The translations under genes and the position numbers were made by a program. The notes beneath the pieces were generated by a model. The model was not told where the DNA came from. It saw only the letters and a list, made by a program, of their open reading frames with translations, and did no database searches. Positions 34,032-42,629 of a stretch of 64,000 nucleotides of DNA are shown in pieces; positions within the stretch are counted from its first letter, which is position 1; every line of letters starts with the position of its first letter. The stretch is taken from positions 992,001 to 1,056,000 of the forward strand of contig NZ_SADE01000001.1 in NCBI RefSeq assembly GCF_004005845.1, given 5' to 3'. Source of the stretch: Hwanghaeella grinnelliae. Lineage in GTDB: Bacteria > Pseudomonadota > Alphaproteobacteria > UBA8366 > Aestuariispiraceae.

Positions 34032-34700
34032 ATGGCAAAGACAGCAAGGCAGGCTATGGCGAAACAACCGGCAAAACCGGCTACCAGGCAGGCGATCCTG
34101 GACATGCTGAAACTGGACGGGCCGAGCGAGGCGGCGGACCTTTCGGCCAAGCAAGGCATCTCGACAATGGCCGTGCGCCAGCATCTTTATGCGCTGCAGG
34201 AGGAAGGTTTCGTCCGGTACACGGAAAGCCCGCGCCCGGTGGGGCGGCCGGCGAAGATCTGGGCCCTGACCGAGTCCGCGGACCGGTTTTTCCCCGACGC
34301 CCATGCGGAATTGACCGCCGGGTTGCTGGGCGCGATGCGCGCGACCTTTGGCGAGGAAGGCCTGCAGAAACTGATCGCCGAACGCACGTCGCAGCAAATC
34401 CGTTCCTATGCGGACCTTGTCGACCGTGAAGACAGCGTGAAGGGGAAACTGAAAGTACTCGCCGGCATACGGGACGCGGAAGGCTATATGGCCTCGGTCG
34501 AGGAGACGGAGGACGGCGCTTTCCTGCTGGTCGAAAACCACTGCCCGATTTGCGTCGCGGCGCAGGCTTGTTCCCGGCTGTGCGACGGGGAACTAACCGT
34601 TTTCCGCGCTGTCCTCGGCCCACATGTGGCGGTTGAGCGCGCCGATCATCTGCTGGCCGGCGCGAGGCGCTGCGCTTACCGCGTCACGCCGCGGAAATAA
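34032..34700 (+). CDS. Winged-helix transcriptional regulator with C-terminal cysteine cluster (SufR-like)
   Basis: The protein is 222 residues from ATG 34032; a TTG at 34014 and an ATG at 34056 are alternatives. The N-terminal HTH (about 18-75) has QGISTMAVRQHLYALQEEGF and the wing RPVGRPAKIWALT, as in COG2345/SufR proteins. The C-terminal region has C171-x2-C174-x5-C180-x3-C184 and C214, compatible with a [4Fe-4S] or similar sensor. It lies immediately after the MFS gene and likely regulates both divergent operons. Cluster binding is inferred from cysteine spacing only. Confidence 0.8.
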   Translation: MAKTARQAMAKQPAKPATRQAILDMLKLDGPSEAADLSAKQGISTMAVRQHLYALQEEGFVRYTESPRPVGRPAKIWALTESADRFFPDAHAELTAGLLGAMRATFGEEGLQKLIAERTSQQIRSYADLVDREDSVKGKLKVLAGIRDAEGYMASVEETEDGAFLLVENHCPICVAAQACSRLCDGELTVFRAVLGPHVAVERADHLLAGARRCAYRVTPRK

Positions 34701-34863
34701 TTCAAGCCGGACAAGTCCGGAAATCGGGCGTGAATGTCGGTGATGAAGGTGACGGCGGGGGAACAGTTTTTTTCTTATGCCCCAGGTTGTATCGATCATC
34801 TGAATCCACGCAATCTTGCGGTGTTTTAGTATGTCGCCTCGGTATGTTTCGGAGAATGCTTCC

Positions 34864-35550
34864 ATGACCAGATTGATGTCTGCGGCTTTTGTCGCTTTGG
34901 CCGTTCTTGCTTCGGTGACGGGCGCCAAAGCGCAGTCCGACAACAGTGTTGTCAACGAAATGGCGCGGAACACGGCGGCCTGCGCCAACTGGGCCGAAAT
35001 CGACTGCATGAATGTGTGCAATACCGCCTATCGGTCGTTCTCCGATAAGGTTGCGGGCGACCCGGCGGCCATTGCGGATTGCCGGGCTTCCTACGGACCG
35101 GCGAAAACCCGCGGCGAGGCCAAACTAAAGGCAGAGGCGGATGAGCGAGCCGTTCGGAATGAGGTCCAGCAACTTATAATGCAGTGCGGCGGCGAGAACC
35201 GGGGCGCTTGCATGAACGCTTGTCGCAAGGCGTCGAAGAGGCCTGGGGATAGCGCACTGGTGGAAAGCTGCCGGGCCGCACAGCCGGCGCCGGGCACGCC
35301 GCCAAAGCCGGAAGATACAATGAGTTTTGCCCAACGCGCGGCGGCGCGGGAGGGAAAGGCAGCCTATTGCGAGGCGAAGAAAAACGGTGGCGGTTTGGCG
35401 CGCGGCGATCGGCGACAATTAGAGCACTGCATTTCAACCTGCCGGGACCCCCGCGTCTTTGATGACCGGTTTCCGCAATCCCAGAGGGACACCTTCCTCG
35501 CCACTTGCGAACAGTTTTATGACATATTGCGTGCGCATTTCAAAGACTAG
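34864..35550 (+). CDS. Secreted protein with three cysteine modules (CX7CX3C type)
   Basis: The protein is 228 residues from ATG 34864, with GGAGA 9 bases upstream. A Sec signal peptide (LMSAAFVALAVLASVTGAKA) should be cut before QSDN. The mature protein has three repeats: CANWAEIDC-MNV-C, CGGENRGAC-MNA-C and a longer-spaced third with CISTC, each followed by a further Cys. Disulfide-bonded periplasmic repeats are likely. I know no function or family. The gene stands alone. Confidence 0.72.
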   Translation: MTRLMSAAFVALAVLASVTGAKAQSDNSVVNEMARNTAACANWAEIDCMNVCNTAYRSFSDKVAGDPAAIADCRASYGPAKTRGEAKLKAEADERAVRNEVQQLIMQCGGENRGACMNACRKASKRPGDSALVESCRAAQPAPGTPPKPEDTMSFAQRAAAREGKAAYCEAKKNGGGLARGDRRQLEHCISTCRDPRVFDDRFPQSQRDTFLATCEQFYDILRAHFKD

Positions 35551-35667
35551 GGTCATGCGTTGCCTATTGGGATGTGGTTTTCGTGACTTGCATGTGGCGG
35601 TCGACCGCACCGCGATAAAGGGATTTACCGAGCCACGGCTTTTTCGGCGCAACGTCCCGGCTCATTT

Positions 35668-35961
35668 TTATGAGTCGCTTTCATCGTGATCGACAATCCG
35701 GACCTCAACGGTATCCATGTTTGCTCCATGATGCCCGTAGATCGACTTCACGAAGTCGACCGATAGCTCCAGGGCCTATTCGCGATCCACACCTGCAATT
35801 TTCTTTTCGCCTTTGAGAAGGGACGGAATGGAAACCGGGCAACACCAGACATCCTTCATGTCGCCGTGAATGACGGCCTGCCCGATTTCAGCAAAGAACG
35901 CGCCGGCAGGCTCACCAGCGGTAACCACCAAATGGGGCTTCCAAGGTTCTGCTATGGTCAT
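35668..35961 (-). pseudogene. Short ORF broken by an in-frame amber codon
   Basis: From ATG 35961 (GGGAGATAGGGG upstream) the frame reads MTIAEPWKPHLVVTAGEPAG onward for 61 codons to a TAG at 35776-35778. It then continues in the same frame with ALELSVDFVKSIYGHHGANM to a TAA at 35668-35670. The join KKIAGVDRE-[TAG]-ALELSVDFVK looks like a single Gln, Glu or Lys codon lost to mutation. The intact product would be 97 residues of unknown function. A sequencing error or true stop followed by chance coding is possible. Confidence 0.5.
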
Positions 35962-36031
35962 GCCCCTATCTCCCATGGCGCAATGCCCCAACCAGAGTGT
36001 CTTTCTGAAGTGATTTCCAGGAAACCGATTT

Positions 36032-36089
36032 AAGCGACAGCGATCAAGCAAAAAGAACATAAAAAGAACAAATGCTGAGGGCTGTCGCT
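36032..36089. repeat. 9-bp inverted repeat enclosing AT-rich direct repeats
   Basis: AGCGACAGC (36032-36040) and GCTGTCGCT (36081-36089) are perfect inverted arms 40 bases apart. Between them AAAAAGAACA occurs twice (36049-36058, 36061-36070). The gap 35962-36288 has no convincing gene. This may be a regulatory element or small mobile-element scar. Confidence 0.4.
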
Positions 36090-36288
36090 CCAGATATCGC
36101 TTCTGATACTGTTTTTCCTGTCCGACAGTGACGCGCAGCAGTCGAATACCGTGCTTGGGCTGAGGTGCGGTTCCGTCGAATCGTATAATTTCCGATTTGG
36201 TATCCGGGCCGGGTTGCGCCGTCGTTTTCGGTAGCGCTTATTGGCCTTCTCAAACATCGGATTTCAGCAACCTCAGGCGGGCGCATAA

Positions 36289-37083
36289 GTGCGGCAATAT
36301 CTAGATCTTCTGCGCCGGGTGCGCGAAACCGGCGCGCAAAAGGGCGACCGGACCGGAACCGGAACCGTCAGTGTGTTCGGGCATCAGATGCGGTTCGATC
36401 TGGCCGACGGTTTCCCGATGCTGACGACCAAGAAGCTGCACCTGCGGTCGATCATCCACGAACTTTTGTGGTTCCTGCAGGGCGACACGAATATCAAGTA
36501 CTTGAAGGAAAACGGCGTTTCGATTTGGGACGACTGGGCCGACGAGAACGGCGATCTGGGGCCGGTCTATGGCCATCAATGGCGGTCCTGGCCGGCGAAG
36601 GACGGGGGCACGATCGACCAGATTTCCAACCTGGTCGAGCAGATCAAGAAGAACCCGAATTCGCGCCGGTTGATCGTGACGGCCTGGAACCCGGCCGATG
36701 TGGATGCCATGGCCCTGCCACCCTGCCACTGCCTGTTCCAATTCTATGTCGCCGACGGCCGGCTTTCCTGCCAGCTCTATCAGCGCAGCGCGGATATTTT
36801 CCTGGGCGTGCCGTTCAACATCGCCTCTTACGCCTTGCTGACCATGATGGTGGCGCAGGTAACCGGCCTGCAGCCGGGCGAGTTCATCCATACGCTGGGC
36901 GACGCCCATCTCTATTCGAACCATCTGGAGCAGGCCGACCAGCAGATGTCGCGGGAGCCGCGCGCCCTGCCGATCATGGTGCTGAACCCGGACGTGGACG
37001 ATTTGTTCTCCTTCACCTTCGACGATTTTCAATTGCGGGACTATGACCCGTTGCCGCATATCTCCGCGCCCGTGGCGGTCTGA
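36289..37083 (+). CDS. thyA: Thymidylate synthase
   Basis: The protein is 264 residues from GTG 36289, the same length as E. coli ThyA, with the nucleophile at C146 ([10 protein letters not shown]). Other marks are [18 protein letters not shown], the dUMP-binding [10 protein letters not shown] and [18 protein letters not shown]. It converts dUMP to dTMP using methylene-tetrahydrofolate. folA follows after 26 bases and regenerates the folate, the classic pairing. Confidence 0.97.
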   Translation: MRQYLDLLRRVRETGAQKGDRTGTGTVSVFGHQMRFDLADGFPMLTTKKLHLRSIIHELLWFLQGDTNIKYLKENGVSIWDDWADENGDLGPVYGHQWRSWPAKDGGTIDQISNLVEQIKKNPNSRRLIVTAWNPADVDAMALPPCHCLFQFYVADGRLSCQLYQRSADIFLGVPFNIASYALLTMMVAQVTGLQPGEFIHTLGDAHLYSNHLEQADQQMSREPRALPIMVLNPDVDDLFSFTFDDFQLRDYDPLPHISAPVAV

Positions 37084-37109
37084 CCCAACACGTCTTTGTC
37101 TGAAGGAAG

Positions 37110-37619
37110 ATGCCTGTGTCGAAACTGGTGATCGTCGTGGCTATGGCCGAAAACCGCGTCATCGGGCGGGATGGCGACTTGCCCTGGCACCTGCCCGAAG
37201 ACCTGAAACGGTTCAAGGCGGTCACCATGGGCAAACCCCTGGTGATGGGCCGCAAGACTTGGGAATCCCTGCCGCGAAAGCCATTGCCCGGCCGCCCCAA
37301 TCTGGTCGTCACGCACCAGCCCGGCTTCCAAGCCGATGGGGCGCTGGTTTTCGATGACCTGGACGCGGCCCTGGCGGAAGCCGACCGGCTTGCCGGTGAG
37401 CTTGGCGTGGACGAGGTTTGCCTGATCGGCGGCGGCAGTCTGTACCGGCAGGCTTTCGACAAGGTCGACCGGATCGACCTTACCGAAGTGCGCCTGAACC
37501 CTGACGGGGATACGGTCTTTCCGGCGTTGGACCCGGCGGACTGGCGCGAACTGTCGCGAACGCCCGCGACGGCGGCGGACGGAACCGAATTCGATCATGT
37601 CATCCTGGAGCGGCACTAA
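37110..37619 (+). CDS. folA: Dihydrofolate reductase
   Basis: The protein is 169 residues. AMAENRVIGRDGDLPWHLPE contains the substrate-binding segment, LVMGRKTWESLP the NADPH region, and CLIGGGSLYRQAF the GG loop. It reduces dihydrofolate made by ThyA, encoded just upstream. AAGGA precedes the ATG. Confidence 0.97.
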   Translation: MPVSKLVIVVAMAENRVIGRDGDLPWHLPEDLKRFKAVTMGKPLVMGRKTWESLPRKPLPGRPNLVVTHQPGFQADGALVFDDLDAALAEADRLAGELGVDEVCLIGGGSLYRQAFDKVDRIDLTEVRLNPDGDTVFPALDPADWRELSRTPATAADGTEFDHVILERH

Positions 37620-37672
37620 AAATCAGCCATAGCGGCGCATCACGGGGATTTTCAGTGCCGTTTGGATTGCAC

Positions 37673-37687
37673 TCACCGGTCCGGTGA
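37673..37687. promoter_or_regulatory. Palindrome upstream of trxB
   Basis: TCACCGG-T-CCGGTGA has 7-bp arms and lies 84 bases before the trxB ATG. It could be an operator or the folA transcript end; no T-run follows. Confidence 0.35.
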
Positions 37688-37770
37688 CTAAGTTTGGCAC
37701 TTAACTAAGATGATGAGGCCCCGGTCCTGGCAAAACTTTGCGGGCCGGATGCGTTTTGAGAGAGGGCAGT

Positions 37771-38733
37771 ATGGCAGAGCGGCATTGTAAAACCTTGATT
37801 ATCGGATCCGGGCCGGCGGGATATACCGCCGCGGTCTATGCCGCGCGGGCCAATCTGGAGCCGGTGGTCATTGCCGGTCTGCAGCCCGGCGGTCAGCTGA
37901 CGATCACGACGGATGTCGAGAACTATCCCGGTTTCGCCGATCCGATCCAGGGCCCTTGGCTGATGGAAGAAATGCGCAAGCAGGCGGAAAATGTCGGTAC
38001 GGAAATCATTTATGACATTGTGACCGATGTGGATTTCAGCGCCACGCCCCTTCGCGCGGTGACCGATGGCGGCTCTGTCTATACCGCTGACGCGGTGATC
38101 ATCACCACGGGCGCCCAGGCGCGCTGGCTGGGGTTGGACTCGGAACAGAAATTCCAGGGATACGGCGTTTCGGCCTGTGCCACCTGCGACGGCTTCTTCT
38201 TCCGCGGCAAAGAGGTCATCGTGGTCGGCGGCGGCAATACCGCGGTCGAGGAAGCGCTTTACCTGATCAACCATGCCAGCAAAGTGACCCTGGTTCATCG
38301 CCGCGACGCGCTGCGGTCCGAAAAGATCCTGCAGGACCGTCTGATGGAAAACGAGAAGATCGAAGTGGTCTGGAACGCTGCAATTGACGAGATTGTCGGC
38401 GACGATGAACCGCTTGGTGTCACCGGCGTGAAACTGCGCGACACCCAGACGGGCGAGATCACGGAACGTCAGGTGCACGGCGTTTTTGTCGCCATCGGGC
38501 ACGATCCCGCGACCAAGGTGTTCAAGGGCAAGGTCGAGATGGATGGTGAAGGCTATATCCTGACCAAGACGGGGACGACGCATACAAACGTTCCAGGTGT
38601 TTTCGCTGCGGGCGATGTTGTGGACAAGCATTATCGTCAGGCTGTGACGGCGGCCGGTATGGGGTGCATGGCCGCGCTGGACGCCGAGAAGTATTTGGGG
38701 GAATTGTCCGTCACACAACGCGCGGCGGAGTAG
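37771..38733 (+). CDS. trxB: Thioredoxin-disulfide reductase
   Basis: The protein is 320 residues from ATG 37771, which has AGAGGG upstream. The FAD loop GSGPAG is at 12-17, the redox centre C136-A-T-C139 ([11 protein letters not shown]) is intact, and the NADPH motif is [15 protein letters not shown]. The C-terminal FAD motif is [10 protein letters not shown]. It reduces thioredoxin with NADPH in the cytoplasm. Length and motifs match the low-molecular-weight bacterial enzyme. Confidence 0.97.
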   Translation: MAERHCKTLIIGSGPAGYTAAVYAARANLEPVVIAGLQPGGQLTITTDVENYPGFADPIQGPWLMEEMRKQAENVGTEIIYDIVTDVDFSATPLRAVTDGGSVYTADAVIITTGAQARWLGLDSEQKFQGYGVSACATCDGFFFRGKEVIVVGGGNTAVEEALYLINHASKVTLVHRRDALRSEKILQDRLMENEKIEVVWNAAIDEIVGDDEPLGVTGVKLRDTQTGEITERQVHGVFVAIGHDPATKVFKGKVEMDGEGYILTKTGTTHTNVPGVFAAGDVVDKHYRQAVTAAGMGCMAALDAEKYLGELSVTQRAAE

Positions 38734-38875
38734 GGGGCTGAGGCTAGAGTAAGATGTACCCCGGTTCCGGCATTCTGTACGCCGGTTTAATCTTACAGTT
38801 TCAGTAAATGTTGGGTGATTCCTGTCGCAAAGGCGTATCCAGTGCGATAATGTCATCCCAACGAGGGGGTTCCTG

Positions 38876-39415
38876 ATGGGTCTTTTTAGCGATAACGCGC
38901 CGAAAACGGCGCCCCGATCAACGGCCATGCCGACGGTTATTGCGGCGGGTACGGTTATTACCGGCGATCTGTCGGGCGGGGCGGATGTCCAGCTTGACGG
39001 CATTCTGCATGGCAATGTCGATTGCGCGCAATTGACCATCGGGGCCACCGGGCAATTGCATGGCGAAGCGGTTGTCGAGAATCTCGTGGTATTTGGCGAA
39101 GTTCACGGCGAGATCAGGGCACGGAAAGTGCGCCTGGGCGATACGGCGAAGGTCTATGGCGATGTCGACCACGAGATCCTCGAAGTCGAGGCGGGCGCCG
39201 AGGTTGAAGGCCGTTACAGCCGCGCTGGTGTAGAAAAGACAGCCGGGGACGGCGTGAAAGCGCATATTCCGATCGGCCTGAAATCGGGCGCCATGCAGCG
39301 GGAAGCGCCGCCTGCCGCCCCGTCCCGCAAGTCCAACGGCGCCGGTGACGGCGCCATTTCAACCGCTAAAACGCCGGCGGGCGATGGCACCGACAAGGGC
39401 GCCACCACCCACTAA
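38876..39415 (+). CDS. Bactofilin
   Basis: The protein is 179 residues. The core beta-helix (about 20-120) has repeating hydrophobic strands: VIAAGTVITGDLSGGADVQL, DGILHGNVDCAQLTIGATGQ, and EVHGEIRARKVRLGDTAKVY. The ends are disordered and rich in Ala, Pro, Lys and Ser. Bactofilins polymerise into cytoskeletal filaments that place cell-wall or stalk enzymes. No M23 peptidase gene is adjacent, unlike some bactofilin operons. Confidence 0.92.
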   Translation: MGLFSDNAPKTAPRSTAMPTVIAAGTVITGDLSGGADVQLDGILHGNVDCAQLTIGATGQLHGEAVVENLVVFGEVHGEIRARKVRLGDTAKVYGDVDHEILEVEAGAEVEGRYSRAGVEKTAGDGVKAHIPIGLKSGAMQREAPPAAPSRKSNGAGDGAISTAKTPAGDGTDKGATTH

Positions 39416-39456
39416 TTCCTTATCTTTCGGCCTAAGGCCGCTATTCGGGCATCGCT

Positions 39457-40020
39457 TTAATGCAGATGATGCTTGCCGATAAGGTGTACGGAAGTCGCCT
39501 GCGGGCCTTTCGCGCTTTCATTGTCGATGGCCGTATAGCGCACCTCGGTCCCGACGGCCACATCGTCGAATTTGCCGTCCACCACGCTGTTGGCGTGGAA
39601 ATAGATTTCCAGCCCCTCTGAATCCCGAATGAAACCGTGATCGGGGAAAACCGATTTCACGACGCCATGCGGCGGGGTCTCGTGGTGTTTCACATCCAGG
39701 TTCTTTTTATCGACAAAGGTGTGAAGCCGGCTTTCCAGGGCATTGAAGGAGTCCCGCAAGGCGACGAAGAAATCTGCATGGGAATCCTTGTCGGCATGGC
39801 TTTTGTCGATGGTGATTTCGCCGCCCGGCATCACCGCGTCCAGTCGGACCTGGTAGAGCTTTCCTTTATGTTTGCTGTGTTGGATCTGTTCGGAAACGAC
39901 GCGCAGGGACTGAAGCCTTGGAAACAGGCGCTCCAGCTTCTCGATGCGTTCGCCGATGCGTTCTTCCGCCAGGATGGGTTCAGGGAAATCGCGATAGGTG
40001 ATTTCGAGATTAATGGCCAT
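39457..40020 (-). CDS. HPF/RaiA-like ribosome hibernation domain fused to a cold-shock domain
   Basis: The protein is 187 residues from ATG 40020 (MAINLEITYRD, GAGG upstream). Residues 1-110 form an S30AE/HPF-like domain: ILAEERIGERIEKLERLFPR, LYQVRLDAVMPGGEITI, DFFVALRDSFNALESRL. Residues about 118-182 are a cold-shock fold with GVVKSVFPDHGFIRD (RNP1-like) and LEIYFHANSV (RNP2-like). The first part would contact the 30S decoding region and the second single-stranded RNA. It is monocistronic and opposite in direction to bactofilin. Confidence 0.88.
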   Translation of the reverse strand: MAINLEITYRDFPEPILAEERIGERIEKLERLFPRLQSLRVVSEQIQHSKHKGKLYQVRLDAVMPGGEITIDKSHADKDSHADFFVALRDSFNALESRLHTFVDKKNLDVKHHETPPHGVVKSVFPDHGFIRDSEGLEIYFHANSVVDGKFDDVAVGTEVRYTAIDNESAKGPQATSVHLIGKHHLH

Positions 40021-40232
40021 GTGAGGTGCCTCTCGGTCTGATTTTGACGATACAAACTCACGCCGTCGATCCGATGGCTGCCGTCCTGTTCCGGCGATGA
40101 CTTTTGTCAATGTGCCGACGGAACGGAAACCGGTTCGGCAGGTGAGACATTACATGTGGGGGGCAAAGCGTATCACCGCCATAGCGGACGCCCGGACTTT
40201 GCAATACTGCTTGGCGATTGTGTCGGGGCGGA

Positions 40233-40748
40233 TTAGCCGCGGCGGCGGAATCCCGCGAAAGCGGGCAATTTGGGTATGACAACACGCCGCAGGCCTTGGG
40301 TCCGTTCTACACCGAAGCTGCGTGTCCGTGCCGGCGGGTGTTGAATGCTGATGGAGGTATCGTCGGGATCGGCCGCCTCGAGCCGGATATTGCCGGGCAC
40401 ATCCGGAATCGCGAAGCGGATCCGCATCGGTTCGTGCAGAACCATGGGCGCGATATCCGCCAGGGAAACGCCGGTGACGCAACAGACCACGGATAGGGCC
40501 GGCACACGCGTGCCATGATCGGCGGACAAGTCGAGTGCCGCTTGGCTTTCTCCGCGTTCGGACGGAACGACGCGATAAAACAGGTTTGGCGCATCGTCGG
40601 ATGGTGCCGGGCGCTGCGGCGTCCGGAAGACAATCGGGGGCGGGGGGGCGAGAAGCGGGCCGACACGGCGGATGGATCGCGGGGTCGCACGGTCCTTGTT
40701 CGGGGCGCCGGGGCCACCCCGTTTCGACTTGCCAATGGGTTGGGTCAT
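40233..40748 (-). CDS. Unknown protein translationally coupled to the PP2C-like gene
   Basis: The protein is 171 residues from ATG 40748, which overlaps the upstream stop (ATGA). The first 45 residues are basic and Pro-rich (SKRGGPGAPNKDRATPRSIR), probably disordered. The rest is a small beta-rich segment (PALSVVCCVTGVSLADIAPM, MRIRFAIPDVPGNIRLEAAD). I recognise no family. The tight coupling implies it works with the PP2C-like protein. Confidence 0.6.
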   Translation of the reverse strand: MTQPIGKSKRGGPGAPNKDRATPRSIRRVGPLLAPPPPIVFRTPQRPAPSDDAPNLFYRVVPSERGESQAALDLSADHGTRVPALSVVCCVTGVSLADIAPMVLHEPMRIRFAIPDVPGNIRLEAADPDDTSISIQHPPARTRSFGVERTQGLRRVVIPKLPAFAGFRRRG

Positions 40749-41503
40749 CCGGCGCGGTTCTCCCAACCGGGTTCGCTGCGCCAACCGCAGAGCATCAATG
40801 TCATATCGTCATCGACGCGTTCGGCCAGCCGGTCCGAGCGCAGGAATTCCCGAATGCCCATATGGATTTCATCATCGCTTTCGGCCGTGCTGAGATAACG
40901 GTTCAGCGGGCGCAGGAAGGGGGAATGCGGGCGGCCGTCCTCGGCGCTGATGGAAAGTGTCTGCAAGCCGTTCGTCCCGGCGGCGATGAAGGAAACGGGG
41001 CCTTCGTCGACGGCGATCGCGACGGCGTCTTCCGCGTCCTCATCCGTCACGAAACGGGGGGCGCCGGTGTCGTTTCCGCCAACGCTGTGATACGGGCGCG
41101 CGGGCGAGGCCGCGATCAGAAAACCTTCACCCAGTTGCAATGCCGCTATCTTATCCGGCGTCAACGCGAAGGCGATCAGTGTCGTCGCCAGGTCGGACAA
41201 ATCGCAGTTCCGTTCAGCGGCTTCATGGGTCAATACAAGCCGGACCCGTTTCAGGATACGGCGCAGGTCCGTTTCATCCGGAAGGGTTCCGGTACGGGTA
41301 ATCTCGTCCAAACTTTCGGCGGCGGTTTTCGCGGCCACTTGCGCGCCGATATGGGACAGACGCCCCCGCGCAGTACCTTCGGCGATCGACCCGACGACGC
41401 TATCCCAAGTTGGTTTGGCGACCGTGCCGAAGTCATGGCAAGGCATCTGGTGCGCCTTGTGACGCGTTCCCTGCCGGTAATCGACGGCTGCCAGCCAAGC
41501 CAC
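40745..41503 (-). CDS. PP2C-type protein phosphatase domain, metal site degenerate
   Basis: The protein is 252 residues. The PP2C_2 fold is suggested by MPCHDFGTVAKPTWDSVVGS, GRLSHIGAQVAAKTAAESL, ATTLIAFALTPDKIAALQLG and the closing DDDMTLMLCGW. The usual Asp-Gly of motif II (ADGAG) appears as AEGTA and the SDG motif as GTN. Two of the metal-binding aspartates therefore seem lost, though the final Asp pair is kept. It may be a pseudophosphatase that binds rather than dephosphorylates a partner. No kinase gene is adjacent. Confidence 0.7.
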   Translation of the reverse strand: MAWLAAVDYRQGTRHKAHQMPCHDFGTVAKPTWDSVVGSIAEGTARGRLSHIGAQVAAKTAAESLDEITRTGTLPDETDLRRILKRVRLVLTHEAAERNCDLSDLATTLIAFALTPDKIAALQLGEGFLIAASPARPYHSVGGNDTGAPRFVTDEDAEDAVAIAVDEGPVSFIAAGTNGLQTLSISAEDGRPHSPFLRPLNRYLSTAESDDEIHMGIREFLRSDRLAERVDDDMTLMLCGWRSEPGWENRAG

Positions 41504-41595
41504 GGAAATTCCCCTAGTGAATTTGTGTTACGCGAATTCATGATGTGCGATTCGAGATTCGACGGGGTCTAGTCTAAGGGGATGTTAAGTAAAAC

Positions 41596-41682
41596 ACCAA
41601 GTCAAAACTAGAGTTACTTGGTAATATTAATTTTTTACTGTGACATTTTCACAGCAACCATTTGCCTTTCCTTATGGAAAGG
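41596..41682. promoter_or_regulatory. Three successive inverted repeats in an AT-rich gap
   Basis: The repeats are ACCAAGT/ACTTGGT (41596-41622, 13-base loop), CTGTGA/TCACAG (41638-41654, 5-base loop) and CCTTTCC/GGAAAGG (41665-41682, 4-base loop). The 384-base gap (41504-41887) has no convincing gene and is the most AT-rich stretch nearby. It precedes the RraA-family gene, so leader structures or operators are plausible. Confidence 0.5.
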
Positions 41683-41887
41683 ACATTTGTTGCTCCCAAT
41701 CAAAGATATGGTGCCGCAATGCCGGTTTTCCGCCGGTGACGTTCGGGCAGGGGACCGGTACTGTTCAGATAGAACAACACAGTCGGCCCGCCTTATGTAT
41801 GAAACGTCGGGGGCCTGAAAATGGACTGGAAAAAGCACTGGAAAATACACCGGCTAAATCAGGCCGGGTAAATCAGGGGGATTAACG

Positions 41888-42610
41888 ATGACCGCATCCG
41901 TATCGGCCGAAAGCCTCGCCTTGTTGAAGCATGTTTCGACGGCGACCATCACCATGCAATTGCTGAAGCGTGGCATCCGCGCCTGTGCGATGTTTGGGCC
42001 GAAGCCGTTTTCCGGGCCGGATGAACGTTTGGTCGGCCAAGCCTACACGCTACGTTTGGTGCCGATGAGAGAGGATATCGCCACGCCCGCATATCTTGGA
42101 TCGGATCTGAACGCCCAGCGCAAAGCGATTGAGGAATGCCCGGAAGGCCAAGTTCTTGTCATCTCCGGCGGCGGGGAACTGCGCGCCGGGGTGCTTGGGG
42201 ATATTCTGGTCGCGCGCTTGAAGGCGCGCGGTGTCGCCGGCGTCGTCAGCGATGCCTCGATGCGGGACAAAGCGGGCATTCTGCCGGTCAATTTCCCGAT
42301 CTTCTGCCCGGGCGCTGTGGCGCCGGCCAATATTGGAGCGCTGACCCCGGCCGACGTGCAATGCCGTGTCGGCTGCGGCGGTGCGCTGGTGGATCCGGGC
42401 GATGTCGTGGTTGCCGATGGCGACGGGGCGGTCGTCATCCCCCTGGAACTTGCCGATGAGGTCGCCCGCGACGGGACCGAACAGGAACGCCTCGAGCGTT
42501 TCGTGCAGCGGGAGGTTTCCAAGGGCAGGCCAACCCAGGGCCTATACCCGCCGAATGACGACGCGCGGGCGGAATACGAGCAATGGCTGAAGGATGGGGA
42601 GCCGGACTGA
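41888..42610 (+). CDS. RraA / 4-hydroxy-4-methyl-2-oxoglutarate aldolase family protein
   Basis: The protein is 240 residues. The family core is GQAYTLRLVP, LGDILVARLKARGVAGVVSD and DASMRDKAG, with VDPGDVVVADGDGAVVIP at the C-terminal side. Conserved Gly, Asp and Arg residues bind divalent metal and pyruvate in the aldolases; RraA homologues inhibit RNase E. This clade is longer than RraA and usually sits with catabolic genes. Here hutF faces it, 19 bases away. Confidence 0.85.
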   Translation: MTASVSAESLALLKHVSTATITMQLLKRGIRACAMFGPKPFSGPDERLVGQAYTLRLVPMREDIATPAYLGSDLNAQRKAIEECPEGQVLVISGGGELRAGVLGDILVARLKARGVAGVVSDASMRDKAGILPVNFPIFCPGAVAPANIGALTPADVQCRVGCGGALVDPGDVVVADGDGAVVIPLELADEVARDGTEQERLERFVQREVSKGRPTQGLYPPNDDARAEYEQWLKDGEPD

Positions 42611-42629
42611 TCCGATCCCCAATCTCCGT

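Noticed and set aside
37705-39048. 447-residue minus-strand frame across trxB and bactofilin
   Set aside because: Both plus-strand genes are unambiguous, with intact catalytic motifs. The reverse frame has low-complexity Arg/His-rich sequence.
41638-41654. CRP-like site TGTGA-N5-TCACA
   Set aside because: The spacer is five bases instead of six, and it is one of three neighbouring hairpins, so I kept it only as an inverted repeat.
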